64,000 nt of DNA from Brevibacillus sp. DP1.3A (GCF_013284245.2 NZ_CP085876.1:5110001-5174000); one strand, 5' to 3'; positions 18,137-28,025 are shown, counted from the first letter of the stretch. A program made the numbers and translations. The notes: generated by a model from the letters alone, not told the origin.

Positions 18137-19666
18137 ATGGCCCTTGACCAAGAAATCAAAGCGCAACTAGAACAATATCTCGAGCTCTTGGAAGGCGATA
18201 TTGTACTCAAAGTCAGTGCAGGCACCGATGAGGCATCTTCTGAGATGCTTGCACTGATTGATGAGTTAGCCAGCATGTCTTTGAGGATCAGTGTGGAGAA
18301 AGCAGAACTAACTCGCACACCTAGCTTTAGCGTAAACCGTGTCGGTGAAGATACTGGCGTCGTTTTTGCTGGTACTCCACTGGGTCACGAATTTACTTCC
18401 TTGGTATTGGCTCTCTTGCAAGTTAGCGGAAGAGCTCCAAAGGTCGAGCAAAGTGTCATTGATCAAATCAAAGACCTTCGTGGTGAATATAAGTTCGAAA
18501 CTTACATCAGCTTGAGTTGCCACAATTGTCCAGATGTTGTCCAAGCTCTGAACTTGATGAGTATCTTCAATCCTGGTATTACTCATACAATGATTGACGG
18601 TGCCGTATTCAAGGACGAGGTAGAGAGCAAAAACGTGATGGCTGTGCCAAGCGTTTTCCTCAATGGTGAATTTTTCGAAAGCGGTCGTATGACAGTGGAA
18701 GAAATTCTTGCCAAGCTGGGTTCTGCTCCAGACGCATCTGAGTTTGACAATAAAGATCCTTATGATGTGCTTGTTGTCGGCGGTGGCCCAGCAGGTGCAA
18801 GTGCGGCGATCTATGCAGCACGCAAAGGGATTCGTACTGGTCTCGTTGCTGAACGCCTTGGCGGTCAAGTCAATGACACTTTGGGCATTGAGAACTTCAT
18901 CAGTGTGAAATACATTGAAGGTCCTCAGCTCGCAGCCAACTTGGAGAAGCAAGTAAAAGAGTATGGCATTGATGTCATGAAGCTGCAACGTGCCAAGCGT
19001 TTAGAGAAGAAGGATTTAATCGAAATTGAACTTGAAAACGGCGCTGTTCTGAAGAGTAAGACAGTCATCTTGTCGACAGGTGCTCGTTGGCGGAATCTGG
19101 GTGTACCAGGTGAAGCAGAGTTCAAGAACAAGGGTGTAGCTTATTGCCCTCACTGCGATGGTCCTTTGTTCATAGGCAAAGATGTTGCAGTTGTTGGTGG
19201 CGGTAATTCAGGTGTGGAAGCAGCGATTGATCTCGCAGGTATTGTGAAACATGTAACGGTTCTGGAATTCTCGCCAGAACTGAAAGCTGACGCGGTATTG
19301 CAAGATCGTCTCTACAGTCTGCCAAATGTCACTGTACTTAAAAACGTTCAAACCAAAGAAATTACGGGTACTGATAAAGTAAACGGCATTTCTTACATCG
19401 AACGTGAGACAGGTGAAACCAAGCACATTGAATTGCAAGGTGTGTTTGTACAGATCGGTCTGGTACCGAATACAGATTGGTTGGGAGACACGATTGAGCG
19501 CACTCGCTTTGGTGAGATCGTGGTAGACAGCCATGGTTCGACAAACATCCCTGGTGTTTTTGCAGCCGGTGATTGCACAAATAGTGCTTATAAACAGATC
19601 ATCATTTCGATGGGATCTGGTGCTACTGCGGCTTTGGGAGCTTTCGATTATCTCATCCGCAACTAA
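18137..19666 (+). CDS. ahpF: Alkyl hydroperoxide reductase subunit F
   Basis: FAD-dependent NADH:peroxiredoxin reductase, 509 aa. The N-terminal tandem thioredoxin-like domain carries CHNC near residue 130. The FAD site is [19 protein letters not shown] near 212, the thioredoxin-reductase-type redox site is CPHCDGP near 340, the NADH site is [12 protein letters not shown] and the FAD tail is [15 protein letters not shown]. It recycles AhpC. The gene overlaps nothing and ends at a strong terminator, closing the ahpCF operon. Confidence 0.98.
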   Translation: MALDQEIKAQLEQYLELLEGDIVLKVSAGTDEASSEMLALIDELASMSLRISVEKAELTRTPSFSVNRVGEDTGVVFAGTPLGHEFTSLVLALLQVSGRAPKVEQSVIDQIKDLRGEYKFETYISLSCHNCPDVVQALNLMSIFNPGITHTMIDGAVFKDEVESKNVMAVPSVFLNGEFFESGRMTVEEILAKLGSAPDASEFDNKDPYDVLVVGGGPAGASAAIYAARKGIRTGLVAERLGGQVNDTLGIENFISVKYIEGPQLAANLEKQVKEYGIDVMKLQRAKRLEKKDLIEIELENGAVLKSKTVILSTGARWRNLGVPGEAEFKNKGVAYCPHCDGPLFIGKDVAVVGGGNSGVEAAIDLAGIVKHVTVLEFSPELKADAVLQDRLYSLPNVTVLKNVQTKEITGTDKVNGISYIERETGETKHIELQGVFVQIGLVPNTDWLGDTIERTRFGEIVVDSHGSTNIPGVFAAGDCTNSAYKQIIISMGSGATAALGAFDYLIRN

Positions 19667-19668
19667 AA

Positions 19669-19702
19669 ACAAAGCCACTCCTTCTCAAGGGAGTGGCTTT
19701 GT
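19669..19702. terminator. Terminator after ahpF
   Basis: AAAGCCACTC and GAGTGGCTTT arms around a 10-nt loop, bounded by A and T runs, between convergent genes. Confidence 0.85.
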
Positions 19703-19714
19703 TCATTTATTCGG

Positions 19715-20545
19715 TTATTGGGTACCCACATTGATAAACGGAGTAGCTCCACCCGTCACGTTCGGCAGCTTTCCATCCCATTTGCGGATCGCTTCGAGTT
19801 GCGCCTCAATCTGTCTGAGCTGAATCAGCTCTGGCGTAACCTCTTGCTTTTGCAGGCGCAGTGCTTGTGCCTGTGCTTCTGCTCTCGTAATTTCTTGCTC
19901 TTTCTCGATCTTGATCCGCTCCAGATCCAGCTTCGATTTGAGCGCTTGCTGCTCGGCTACCTGCTTGGATTCAATGGCGCGGTTGAATTCATCACTGAAA
20001 GTAAACTCGCGAATATTGATTTCGTCGAGGATGATGTTATAGTTTGCCAGCTTTTTATGCAGAACTTCTTTTACCTTTTGGCTGACCTCTGAACGCTTGG
20101 ATACCAGTTCTTCTGCTGTGTATTGAGCGGTAACGGCTTTAAATGATTCGGCAATGGCAGGATCAACAATTCGGCTATTGTACTCTAATCCCACTTGCTG
20201 ATACAGTTTGTTGACACTTTCTGCATCCAAATGATGGTTAACGGCAATCGTCGTAGATACGGTTTGCAAGTCACGTGAAGCAGAAGTCTGACTCATTTCT
20301 GATTTTTGTACCCGCACTTCCATCGGCACCACGGTTTGGATGAACGGAATTTTAAAATGCATGCCCTCTTGCAGCACTTTTGGCTGTACCGCTCCCAGTT
20401 GCAGCACAACTCCACTGTGCCCTGCGGAAATAATCGTAAAAGATTGCGTGCCAAGCAAGACCAACACAACCAGTACCACAATCGTTGCGATCAGCTTTCC
20501 TCCTGCTTGAAAGGGACTCATTTTTACAACATTTTTGTCGCTCAT
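19715..20545 (-). CDS. SPFH/prohibitin-family membrane protein
   Basis: One N-terminal membrane anchor (LIATIVVLVVLVLLGTQSF, about residues 17-35) is followed by the SPFH band-7 domain (SGVVLQLGAVQPKVLQEGMHFKIPFIQTV) and a long charged coiled coil (SKLDLERIKIEKEQEITRAEAQAQALRLQ). Length (276 aa) and topology match prohibitin/HflC-like proteins that build ring scaffolds at the membrane. RBS GGGAGGACGAGT. No NfeD or FtsH partner gene lies nearby, so the client is unknown. Confidence 0.9.
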   Translation of the reverse strand: MSDKNVVKMSPFQAGGKLIATIVVLVVLVLLGTQSFTIISAGHSGVVLQLGAVQPKVLQEGMHFKIPFIQTVVPMEVRVQKSEMSQTSASRDLQTVSTTIAVNHHLDAESVNKLYQQVGLEYNSRIVDPAIAESFKAVTAQYTAEELVSKRSEVSQKVKEVLHKKLANYNIILDEINIREFTFSDEFNRAIESKQVAEQQALKSKLDLERIKIEKEQEITRAEAQAQALRLQKQEVTPELIQLRQIEAQLEAIRKWDGKLPNVTGGATPFINVGTQ

Positions 20546-20631
20546 ACTCGTCCTCCCTCTATCTATACATGCTCATTCATTTATACGAGGGAGTGGGCTA
20601 TAAGTTTCAAGAAATTTATGAAAAATACATG

Positions 20632-20859
20632 TCATGAACGCTCTGCTTTCGATGCTTCTAAAAGAACATGTGCCATACGCTCTGCCTCGATTTTGCATAG
20701 CTCAAATTCAACTTCACCAGATACATGCGAAATCAATTGAATGACTTCCTCACAACCGTGATTGCATATTAAAAACTGTCCCCACCGCACTTCCGCCCGT
20801 GGTACCTTGCGAGCGGAAAAGCCGCTTTGAAAGCCACCAAGACTCATATCAATGCACAT
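20632..20859 (-). CDS. Hypothetical protein, 75 aa, coupled to the zinc-ribbon gene
   Basis: The frame starts within 4 bp of the zinc-ribbon stop (GGATAGGAGATG), the usual layout of translational coupling. There are two candidate starts, ATG 20859 and ATG 20847; the second has better spacing from GGAG. The product is acidic at its C-terminus (EVEFELCKIEAERMAHVLLEASKAE, probably one amphipathic helix) and has CNHGC in the middle. No family recognised. Its position suggests a role tied to the zinc-ribbon protein, but that is inference. Confidence 0.55.
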   Translation of the reverse strand: MCIDMSLGGFQSGFSARKVPRAEVRWGQFLICNHGCEEVIQLISHVSGEVEFELCKIEAERMAHVLLEASKAERS

Positions 20860-20862
20860 CTC

Positions 20863-21159
20863 CTATCCGAAAAACAAATCTACAATATTCATCGTTGACG
20901 AAGAATTCTGTTTATACATCTCACTATAACCGCAATTCACACAGCTGATCACATCATACACCTGGTACTGAACATTCAACATGCGCGATAAGCCACCGCC
21001 TGTAGCTGACATCTGTGTCACAGTTGTACGCGTGCAGCCGCATTTTATACATCCTCTGCGTCCACTGTTACGATTTGACGTAGCTCTCTCTTGCCTTGTA
21101 CACCTGCACTGGTTATTTTGATCCAGATTTTCGTTGCATATTCCGCATGCTCCCAACAT
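20863..21159 (-). CDS. Zinc-ribbon protein (DUF2082-like)
   Basis: A 98-aa cysteine-rich protein. The C-terminal part matches the zinc_ribbon/DUF2082 pattern: CIKCGC near residue 37, then TGGGLSRMLNVQYQVYDVISCVNCGYSEMYK. The two CxxC pairs should hold one zinc ion. The N-terminal CGICN and CRC add further Cys and could make a second knuckle. Homologues are called nucleic-acid-binding proteins, without direct evidence that I know of. ATG 21159 has GAGGTGG 6 nt upstream. Confidence 0.75.
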   Translation of the reverse strand: MLGACGICNENLDQNNQCRCTRQERATSNRNSGRRGCIKCGCTRTTVTQMSATGGGLSRMLNVQYQVYDVISCVNCGYSEMYKQNSSSTMNIVDLFFG

Positions 21160-21440
21160 CTTACCACCTCAACTCATTCGATTATCCACAGTCCCCTCAT
21201 CATACCCTTTATTTGGAAAACAAGGCAAAGAAGATTGTTGAAGGAACTCCTCTTTCTCACTACTATAGAGACAAGAAGGGAGATGATTCATATGCTACAC
21301 CCTTATGTACGAAGAGCCGATTACGGCTCTGAGCAAAGAGTTCCCCTTTCTCTTGGTTCAGAGCCTTCCCGATATTGAGTTGAGGATCTCTTTGCTCATC
21401 TATATACGCACATCACGCTATATAGATAGGAGCAAAGCAC

Positions 21441-21707
21441 ATGAAATACAAAAATGCACAAGACCTCTTGCCAGACGATCTGCTGCGGCAAATTCAACAT
21501 TATGTACAAGGAAGTTACTTGTACATCCCGATCCACCACGAAAATAAGCGACAATGGGGCTCCTCCACAGACACAAAGCAATGGCTAAACGAGCGCAATC
21601 AAGCGATTTTGCAAGCCTATCGCGAAGGGGCTTCTGTCAAAATGCTCGCCCGGAAGCATTACTTGACCGAACACAGTATTCGACGCATTATACGTGGACA
21701 TAAATGA
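21441..21707 (+). CDS. CD3324-family protein (Mor-like HTH), 88 aa
   Basis: Starts KYKNAQDLLPDDLLRQIQHYVQGSYLYIP, which is the CD3324/Mor-like N-terminal pattern. A C-terminal helix-turn-helix follows (AYREGASVKMLARKHYLTEH, then SIRRIIRG). The family is thought to be small DNA-binding regulators. RBS TAGGAGCAAAGCAC. The stop is followed closely by the leader of the MBL gene on the same strand, which may be under its control. A 28-codon ORF with a fair RBS (21292-21378) lies just upstream; whether it is translated is unknown. Confidence 0.8.
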   Translation: MKYKNAQDLLPDDLLRQIQHYVQGSYLYIPIHHENKRQWGSSTDTKQWLNERNQAILQAYREGASVKMLARKHYLTEHSIRRIIRGHK

Positions 21708-21790
21708 GACAGAGAAAAGGTCGACCGTGTGTCTATTTCCCAATTGCGTTACACTCCTTTTTAAGATCAGCCAGTCAGGAGGGACAACGT

Positions 21791-22549
21791 ATGAACCAGA
21801 TTCACTTTCTCGACATTTCGTTTATGTACAATGGATCTGCACAGGTCATTACCCCGGTGCTGTTGCAGGATGAGCATGAAATGATCCTTGTGGACTGTGG
21901 TTATCCGGACTTTTTGCCACTGCTTCAGGAGGCCGCACACAAGCAACAGCTTACGCTCGACGACCTAACGAAGGTCATTGTTACGCATCACGATATGGAT
22001 CACATCGGTTCTTTGGCAGCGTTAAAAAGAACCGATCCGCACCTCGAAATCATCGCTTATGAAACCGAAGCACCATACATCACCGGACAAAAAACATCTT
22101 TGCGATTGGAGCAGGCGCAAGCAACACAGGACCATCTGTCGTCGGATGAAAAGCAGCACGCTAAGGAATTTATTCGCTTTTTGCAGTCCATTGAGCCCAC
22201 TACGGTTGATAAAACCGTAACGAATCATGAACGTCTACCTTGGTGCGGAGGAATCGAGGTCATTCACACACCTGGACATATGCCGGGACATATATCGTTA
22301 TATTTGATCCCAAGCAAAACGCTGATTGCCGGAGATGCTGTTGTGATCGAAAACGGTAGACTCGAAATCGCCAATCCGGCCTATACGATGGATATGCAGG
22401 AAGCGATTCGCTCTGTCCGCCACTTACTCGAATATGACATCGAGCAGTTGATTTGCTATCACGGTGGATTGTTTCAGGGGGATGTCAAGCAAGCGCTGCG
22501 GGAGCTACTCCAAGCCTACGACCCGACCCAGGAGGTTTTGAACGGATGA
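21791..22549 (+). CDS. MBL-fold metallo-hydrolase
   Basis: A 252-aa metallo-beta-lactamase-fold enzyme. Metal motif THHDMDHIGS near residue 64, a later His in HTPGHMPGHISLY, bridging Asp in LIAGDAVVIENG and terminal His in LICYHGGLFQ. I chose ATG 21791 because GGAGGG lies 7 nt upstream. Its stop overlaps the methyltransferase start by 4 nt (ATGA), so the two form an operon. It is not a close relative of the MBL protein at 12216. Substrate unknown. Confidence 0.9.
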   Translation: MNQIHFLDISFMYNGSAQVITPVLLQDEHEMILVDCGYPDFLPLLQEAAHKQQLTLDDLTKVIVTHHDMDHIGSLAALKRTDPHLEIIAYETEAPYITGQKTSLRLEQAQATQDHLSSDEKQHAKEFIRFLQSIEPTTVDKTVTNHERLPWCGGIEVIHTPGHMPGHISLYLIPSKTLIAGDAVVIENGRLEIANPAYTMDMQEAIRSVRHLLEYDIEQLICYHGGLFQGDVKQALRELLQAYDPTQEVLNG

Positions 22550-23283
22550 AACAGAACAAATACGATGAGCAAGGTTTTTTCATCAAATACAGTCAAATGG
22601 CTCGTTCGGTTGAGGGACTGAACGCCGCGGGAGAATGGCACGCGTTTCGGGAGCTACTGCCTTCCCTTCACGAGAAAAAAGTGCTCGATCTAGGCTGTGG
22701 CTTCGGCTGGCACTGCCGATATGCGCGTGAGCAACAGGCCCGCTCCGTTGTGGGTGTGGACCTTTCCGAAAAAATGCTGGCGCGTGCCAGAGAGACGACA
22801 ACTGATCCCGCCATCGAGTATCTGCGTCTTCCGATTGAAGATATCGATTTTGCTTCAGAGGAATTCGACGTCGTCATCAGCTCCTTGGCCATCCATTATG
22901 TGGAGCGCTTTGACCTGCTTTGCCAACGTGTTTATCACTGTCTTGCTCCTGGAGGTCCCTTCGTTTTCTCCGTGGAGCATCCCGTCTTCACTGCTCTCCC
23001 TGAACAAGACTGGCATTACGGACCTCAAGGCGAACGCTTGCACTGGCCAGTGGACAACTACCAGCAGGAAGGCATCCGGCAAACCACCTTTCTGGATCAT
23101 GAAGTCATCAAGTATCATCGAACGTTTTCGAGCTATATGAACGATCTCCTTGCTGCCGGATTTCACCTAACAAAAGTCGCTGAACCTGGTCCTCCTGAAG
23201 AAATGCTGGATATACCTGGGATGCGAGACGAAATCCGTCGGCCGATCTTCTTGTTGATCGCCGCCAGCAAACAAGCATCCTAA
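22546..23283 (+). CDS. Class I SAM-dependent methyltransferase
   Basis: Rossmann-type methyltransferase of 245 aa with motif I VLDLGCGFGWHCRYA near residue 50, motif II acidic residue in VVGVDLSEKMLARAR, motif III in LRLPIEDIDFASEEFDVVISSLAIHYV and the post-motif LAPGGPFVFSVEHPVF. It belongs to the Methyltransf_11/UbiE-like group. The acceptor is unknown. It starts at ATGA 22546, overlapping the MBL stop. Confidence 0.9.
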   Translation: MKQNKYDEQGFFIKYSQMARSVEGLNAAGEWHAFRELLPSLHEKKVLDLGCGFGWHCRYAREQQARSVVGVDLSEKMLARARETTTDPAIEYLRLPIEDIDFASEEFDVVISSLAIHYVERFDLLCQRVYHCLAPGGPFVFSVEHPVFTALPEQDWHYGPQGERLHWPVDNYQQEGIRQTTFLDHEVIKYHRTFSSYMNDLLAAGFHLTKVAEPGPPEEMLDIPGMRDEIRRPIFLLIAASKQAS

Positions 23284-23294
23284 CCAATAAAAAA

Positions 23295-23339
23295 AGCACC
23301 CCGTCATCCACATCATTTCCGTGTTTGGACGGGGTGCTC
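23295..23339. terminator. Bidirectional terminator
   Basis: AGCACCCCGTC and GACGGGGTGCT form an 11-bp stem between the convergent methyltransferase and ABC exporter genes, with an A-run on the left. Confidence 0.85.
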
Positions 23340-23341
23340 TG

Positions 23342-25183
23342 TTATTCCCCAGCAGCCTCCAGATTTTTAAACTGGTTGTAAAACAGTTGATAATAGGTAC
23401 CTTTTTGCTCGATAAGTTCGTCATGACTGCCTTTTTCCACGATCTCTCCCCGATCCACAACCATAATCGTGTCGGCATCCCGAATTGTACCCAGCCTATG
23501 CGCAATCACAAAGCTCGTACGCCCCTCCATAATAGTAAGGAGCGCATCCTGGATATTCAGCTCTGTGCGTGTGTCGATGCTGCTTGTCGCCTCGTCGAGT
23601 ATCAGCAGCGACGGCTTGGCGAGTATGACACGGGCTATCGCCAAAAGCTGACGTTGTCCCTGACTCAGGTTGCCCCCATTTTCCGTCAGCATCGTATCAT
23701 AGCGCATCGGGAGTCGATTGATGAACACGTCCGCATTTGCCATTTTCGCAGCGGCTACTACCTCCGTATCTGCCGCATCCGGCTTGCCGTACATAATATT
23801 CTCCTTGATGGTACCGGAAAACAAGTACGTATCCTGCAAAACAAAGCCAAAGCTGCGCCGCAAGCTGTCCCGGGAATACTCTCGAATGTCTTTTCCATCC
23901 AAATATATCGTTCCTGAGGTCACATCGTAAAACCGCGTGAGCAAATTCACGATGGTGGTCTTGCCTGCACCCGTCGGTCCGACTAACGAGATGGTGCTCC
24001 CTGCCTGTGCCTCGAAGCTGATATTTTTCAAAATCAATTGATCCGAACGATAGCCGAAGCTAACCTGATCAAAGACGACGTGACCCTTGGGATGTGCAAG
24101 CACAGTGGCACCCGGATAATCCAATGGCTCCTCTTGTTCATCCAATACCTCAAACACACGCTCCGCGCCAGCAACACCGGATTGAAGCACATTGAAAATG
24201 TTCGCGAGGTCGTTCAGCGGACGAACAAACTGTCGGGAATAACTGAGAAAGCTCGCAATAACACCGACTGTGATCAATCCTTTTACAGCGAGAACGCCTC
24301 CTACAATCGCCACCATGGCAAAGCCGAGGTTGTTAATCACGTTCATGATCGGCATGAGAAAGCCTGTCCATACCTGTGCCTTCATCCCGATCTTGCAGAG
24401 CCGGTCATTGATCGTCGTAAAGTCCTCAATGGCCTTTTGCTCATAATTGAAGGCCTGCACCACCTGAATGCCAGAAATCGTCTCTTCAATGTGCCCGTTC
24501 AGCTTGCCCAGCTCCATCTGCTGATTTTTGAACAGTACACTTGTTCGTTTGGCAATCGTGCGTGTGAGCAGAAACACGAGTGGCACCGTGATCAAGCATG
24601 CGAGTGTCAGGATCGGAGACAAGACGAGCATCATCACCAGCGAACCAAGTAACACGATTCCCCCTGACATCAACTGCGTTGTGGATTGAGAGATGGAGTT
24701 GCTGACGTTGTCGATATCATTCGTGAGCCTGCTCATTAACTCCCCGTGCGTACGCTCATCGAAATAAGCAATCGGCAGCTTTTGCAGCTTGTCAAAAAGG
24801 GCTTGCCTCAGATTCGTGACGATCCGTTGCGAGATGCCTGCCATCAACCAGCTTTGCAAAAACGTCAACGCCCCATCCAAGATGTAAGAGCCGAGCAAGG
24901 CAAGAATGATGATAGACAAAAAGCTAAGAGCTTCCTCGCCACCTGTCATCGCATCAATCGACTTTCCGATCAAATATGGCGCAGACAGCATGAGTAATGC
25001 ATCGACAAAAACAATGACAAATACAATCGGCAGCAGCTTTTTTTCTTTGCCAAAAGCTTGCCAGAGCCTTTTTAGCGTACCTGAAAAATTCTTGGGCTTA
25101 CTCACTGGACCTCTGGCAGCACCATGTCCAAACCCTCGGCCAGGTCTCGGTGAAAAGACCGGTTGTTGCTTCTGTTGACTCAC
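23342..25183 (-). CDS. ABC exporter half-transporter, canonical NBD (YfiC-like)
   Basis: A 613-aa type I exporter subunit. A Gly/Pro/Arg-rich N-terminal tail is followed by six membrane helices (about 50-350) and a nucleotide-binding domain with Walker A GPTGAGKTT, signature LSQGQRQ, Walker B LLILDEATSSID with the catalytic Glu, and H-loop IAHRL. LSQGQ instead of LSGGQ is normal for this half of heterodimers such as TM288 and BmrD. It starts 1 bp after the partner stop. The pair resembles Bacillus YfiB/YfiC, putative multidrug exporters. Confidence 0.93.
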   Translation of the reverse strand: MSQQKQQPVFSPRPGRGFGHGAARGPVSKPKNFSGTLKRLWQAFGKEKKLLPIVFVIVFVDALLMLSAPYLIGKSIDAMTGGEEALSFLSIIILALLGSYILDGALTFLQSWLMAGISQRIVTNLRQALFDKLQKLPIAYFDERTHGELMSRLTNDIDNVSNSISQSTTQLMSGGIVLLGSLVMMLVLSPILTLACLITVPLVFLLTRTIAKRTSVLFKNQQMELGKLNGHIEETISGIQVVQAFNYEQKAIEDFTTINDRLCKIGMKAQVWTGFLMPIMNVINNLGFAMVAIVGGVLAVKGLITVGVIASFLSYSRQFVRPLNDLANIFNVLQSGVAGAERVFEVLDEQEEPLDYPGATVLAHPKGHVVFDQVSFGYRSDQLILKNISFEAQAGSTISLVGPTGAGKTTIVNLLTRFYDVTSGTIYLDGKDIREYSRDSLRRSFGFVLQDTYLFSGTIKENIMYGKPDAADTEVVAAAKMANADVFINRLPMRYDTMLTENGGNLSQGQRQLLAIARVILAKPSLLILDEATSSIDTRTELNIQDALLTIMEGRTSFVIAHRLGTIRDADTIMVVDRGEIVEKGSHDELIEQKGTYYQLFYNQFKNLEAAGE

Positions 25184-25184
25184 C

Positions 25185-26915
25185 TTACTTCACCTCCCGG
25201 CCGATTTGTGACTGAAAGATTTCCTGATAGACCTGGCAAGAGGTCATCAGTTCGTCATGCGGACCGATGCCAGCGACTTCTCCATTGTCGAGCACGATGA
25301 TTTTATCCGCATCCATGACAGACGTAATCCGCTGTGCGATCAAGATGCAAGTGAGGCCAGCCGCATAGGCTCGGAGCGCATCCTTAATCTTCCCTTCTGT
25401 CGCCACATCTACCGCGCTGGTACTGTCGTCGAGAATGAGGATTTCCGGCTTTTTCACCAAGGCTCTGGCTATAGAAATACGCTGCTTTTGCCCTCCAGAG
25501 AAGTTGACTCCTCCCTGCCCTACGCGTGTCTCATAGCCTTCAGGAGTGGCGGAGATGAACTCGTGAGCCTGTGCCATGCGTGCCGCTAGCTCGACCTCCT
25601 CGTGGCTCGCCTCTGCCTTGCCCCAACGAATGTTTTCCATCACCGTGCCTGTAAACAGCATCGTTTTTTGCGGTACGATCGCCATTTTTTCACGTAATCG
25701 CTTGGGTTCGATGTCTCGTACATCCATGCCATCTACCCGAATCGTGCCTTCCGTTACATCATAAAACCGTGGAATCAAGCCAACCAAACTGCTTTTTCCA
25801 GCGCCTGTCGACCCGATAATCCCGACGGTCTCTCCAGGCAGACAAGTAAACGAAATCTGCTTGAGTACTGGCTGACCGCCACCTCCGTCATACGAGAAGC
25901 TGACCTGTTCGAAGTCGATACGTCCCTTTTTGCCTGCAAGCTCATGAGGTTGTTCCTCTTTCCAGCTCATTTGGTTTTCTTCAGCAAATACTTCTCCGAT
26001 GCGACCTGCCGATGCTTTGGCCCGCACGAACATGTTAAATACCAAGGAAATCATCATGAGTGAAAACAGAATTTGCGTCATGTAGTTCGTAAACGCGATG
26101 ATATGACCGACTTCGATGCTACCTTGTTCTACGCCAAGACCCCCAAGCCAGAGGACCGCGACAATTCCGAGATTCATCGTCAGCATGATCGCGGGACTGA
26201 AGATGGACATAACCCGCGTAGCCGATACCGATTTGGATTGCAGTTCTTCGTTTGCCCGTGTAAACTTGCCACGCTCAAAATCAAAGCGATTGAATGCCTT
26301 AACGACTCGTACGCCAGATAAATACTCACGCATCGCACCGTTCACCCGGTCAAGTGCTTGTTGCACCTTCAGAAAAAACGGAAAACCAATTTTCATGTTC
26401 AAGAAAATAAACAATCCCACAATAGGTACGACAATTGCGAGAATCACAGCTAAATTCAAGTTCAATTGGGTTGCCATAAACAACCCGCCAATGCACATCA
26501 AAGGCGCCTTGACGAATATTCGCATCATGCCGTTCACAAACATCTGCACTTGATTGACGTCATTGGTCAGACGTGTCACGAGCGAGGCTCTGTCGAACTT
26601 GTTCAAGTTTTCAAAGGATAAGGACTGCACTTTTGAAAACAAATCTGCGCGCAGCTGCGCACCAAAGTTTTGCGAAACGTATGTGGCCAGCACATTGCGG
26701 ATCGATGCCGCGACTGCCCCCAACGCCGTAACGAGCAGCATCAGCCCGCCTGTCTTGAGCACGTAGTCCATATCCCGGTTTGCTACACCCGTATCGATAA
26801 TGTGCGACAGGATCGTCGGCTGCAAAAGATCACATACCGCCTCCAAAGCTAAGAAAAACATGGAAATCCCGGCGACTACGCCGTATTTTTTTATGTAGGT
26901 TGTGTAAAAGCGCAT
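25185..26915 (-). CDS. ABC exporter half-transporter, degenerate NBD (YfiB-like)
   Basis: A 576-aa partner subunit with six membrane helices, Walker A GSTGAGKSS, signature FSGGQKQR and Walker B LILDDSTSAVD. The catalytic Glu after Walker B is Asp, and the H-loop His is Gln (IAQRI). This is the mark of the degenerate half of heterodimeric exporters such as TM287 and BmrC, in which only one of the two ATP sites hydrolyses. It is the first gene of the pair. The start ATG 26915 has only a weak RBS match (GGGGTGAACGG). Confidence 0.93.
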   Translation of the reverse strand: MRFYTTYIKKYGVVAGISMFFLALEAVCDLLQPTILSHIIDTGVANRDMDYVLKTGGLMLLVTALGAVAASIRNVLATYVSQNFGAQLRADLFSKVQSLSFENLNKFDRASLVTRLTNDVNQVQMFVNGMMRIFVKAPLMCIGGLFMATQLNLNLAVILAIVVPIVGLFIFLNMKIGFPFFLKVQQALDRVNGAMREYLSGVRVVKAFNRFDFERGKFTRANEELQSKSVSATRVMSIFSPAIMLTMNLGIVAVLWLGGLGVEQGSIEVGHIIAFTNYMTQILFSLMMISLVFNMFVRAKASAGRIGEVFAEENQMSWKEEQPHELAGKKGRIDFEQVSFSYDGGGGQPVLKQISFTCLPGETVGIIGSTGAGKSSLVGLIPRFYDVTEGTIRVDGMDVRDIEPKRLREKMAIVPQKTMLFTGTVMENIRWGKAEASHEEVELAARMAQAHEFISATPEGYETRVGQGGVNFSGGQKQRISIARALVKKPEILILDDSTSAVDVATEGKIKDALRAYAAGLTCILIAQRITSVMDADKIIVLDNGEVAGIGPHDELMTSCQVYQEIFQSQIGREVK

Positions 26916-27074
26916 CCGTTCACCCCATCTGTGTTCTTACGTACAAGATAACGCTTAGCTAGCGAAATGTCACGAGTGATTGTCAAAAGGAAAGTGTGGG
27001 GGCTTACAGGTTTTTCCTAGCATCGTCGTCGAAATCATAGGCGATCAATTTTTGCTCGAATGGGAGATGAAAGG

Positions 27075-27455
27075 ATGGCTCAATCACTGTTAAAAGGCAT
27101 GGAAGGGGTTTTTATACCCGTTACTAACCCGGGTGCATCTGCAAAATGGTATGAAGAAAAGCTTGGGTGCAGACCTTTGTTTGTGGAAGAGGAAGCGATT
27201 ACGATGCGGATTTCTGATGAATCAAGCACCCTGATCTGTCTCGTCCGCGTAGAGAACCATCAGCCGATGACATTTCCGGAAAATCGTTTTGGTGTCGGCA
27301 AATACTATAATTTTCTACCCGCGGACATTGAGGCTGCACATCAACTATTAACAGAGCGTGGAGTGATGGTAACGCCGATTGATGAATTTGGGTCTACGAA
27401 GGTGCTGACGTTTTTTGACCCAGACGGGAATCCGCTTGGAATGTGCCAGTACTGA
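27075..27455 (+). CDS. VOC-family protein, 126 aa
   Basis: Glyoxalase/bleomycin-resistance-type fold: GVFIPVTNPGASAKWYEEKLG at the start and VLTFFDPDGNPLGMCQY at the end, typical of the DinB-like VOC group that lacks some metal ligands. I chose ATG 27075 (GGGAG 8 nt upstream) over 27060, which has no RBS. Single gene ending at a terminator shared with the convergent VOC gene. Function unknown. Confidence 0.83.
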   Translation: MAQSLLKGMEGVFIPVTNPGASAKWYEEKLGCRPLFVEEEAITMRISDESSTLICLVRVENHQPMTFPENRFGVGKYYNFLPADIEAAHQLLTERGVMVTPIDEFGSTKVLTFFDPDGNPLGMCQY

Positions 27456-27460
27456 CAAAA

Positions 27461-27509
27461 AAGGGCAAAAAGCTGGAATCACTTTTTCGATCCCCTGCTT
27501 TTTGCCCTC
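27461..27509. terminator. Bidirectional terminator between two VOC genes
   Basis: AGGGCAAAAAGC and GCTTTTTGCCCT pair exactly over 12 bp between convergent stops. Confidence 0.85.
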
Positions 27510-27528
27510 ATTTCGTTTACTCGGTCTT

Positions 27529-27945
27529 TTATTCCTGTGGAACAGCGCCTTGATCCATATACAAGAACTCCCACAGATGGCCATCCAAATCTTGAAAGCT
27601 CCAGCTGTACATGAAGCCGTGGTCAACCGGGTCTTTCGATGGAGTGGCGCCCGCAGCTAATGCTTTGTTTACAATCTCATCGACCTGCTCTTTGCTGTCC
27701 GCCGACAACGCGACAATTACTTCGGTGCTTCTCGTTGCATCCGTCAGCTCTTTTTTCGTAAACGTTTGGAAAAACTCTTCGACGAGCAGCATGGCAAAAA
27801 TGTTTTCACCGATCACCAGGCATGCTGCATTTTGATCCGTAAATTGCGGGTTGAATTCATAGCCGATTGCTGTAAAGAAGTCGATCGATTTGTTGAGGTC
27901 TTTCACCGGTAAATTGACGAAAATCTGTTTGGATTGCAATGCCAT
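27529..27945 (-). CDS. VOC-family protein (PhnB/glyoxalase-like), 138 aa
   Basis: Begins FVNLPVKDLNKSIDFFTAIGY and ends SFQDLDGHLWEFLYMD, a pattern of the 'extradiol dioxygenase/glyoxalase' proteins common in soil bacteria. It has the same layout as the gene at 55701-56117 (both with LPVKDL..S..FF.A.G, FQ.FT..EL.D..R.TEV and DLDGH.W), so the two are paralogues. Substrate unknown. Confidence 0.85.
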   Translation of the reverse strand: MALQSKQIFVNLPVKDLNKSIDFFTAIGYEFNPQFTDQNAACLVIGENIFAMLLVEEFFQTFTKKELTDATRSTEVIVALSADSKEQVDEIVNKALAAGATPSKDPVDHGFMYSWSFQDLDGHLWEFLYMDQGAVPQE

Positions 27946-28025
27946 GTGTACTTCCTCCTCGGGTTTGTTTTTCCTTGATGTCTATATCCTAGCATTTCTG
28001 ATTGCCCGAGGCTTCTTATGGATTG

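Noticed and set aside
21305..21547. 80-codon ORF overlapping the CD3324-family gene
   Set aside because: It overlaps the better supported gene by about 100 bp in another frame and has no convincing RBS.
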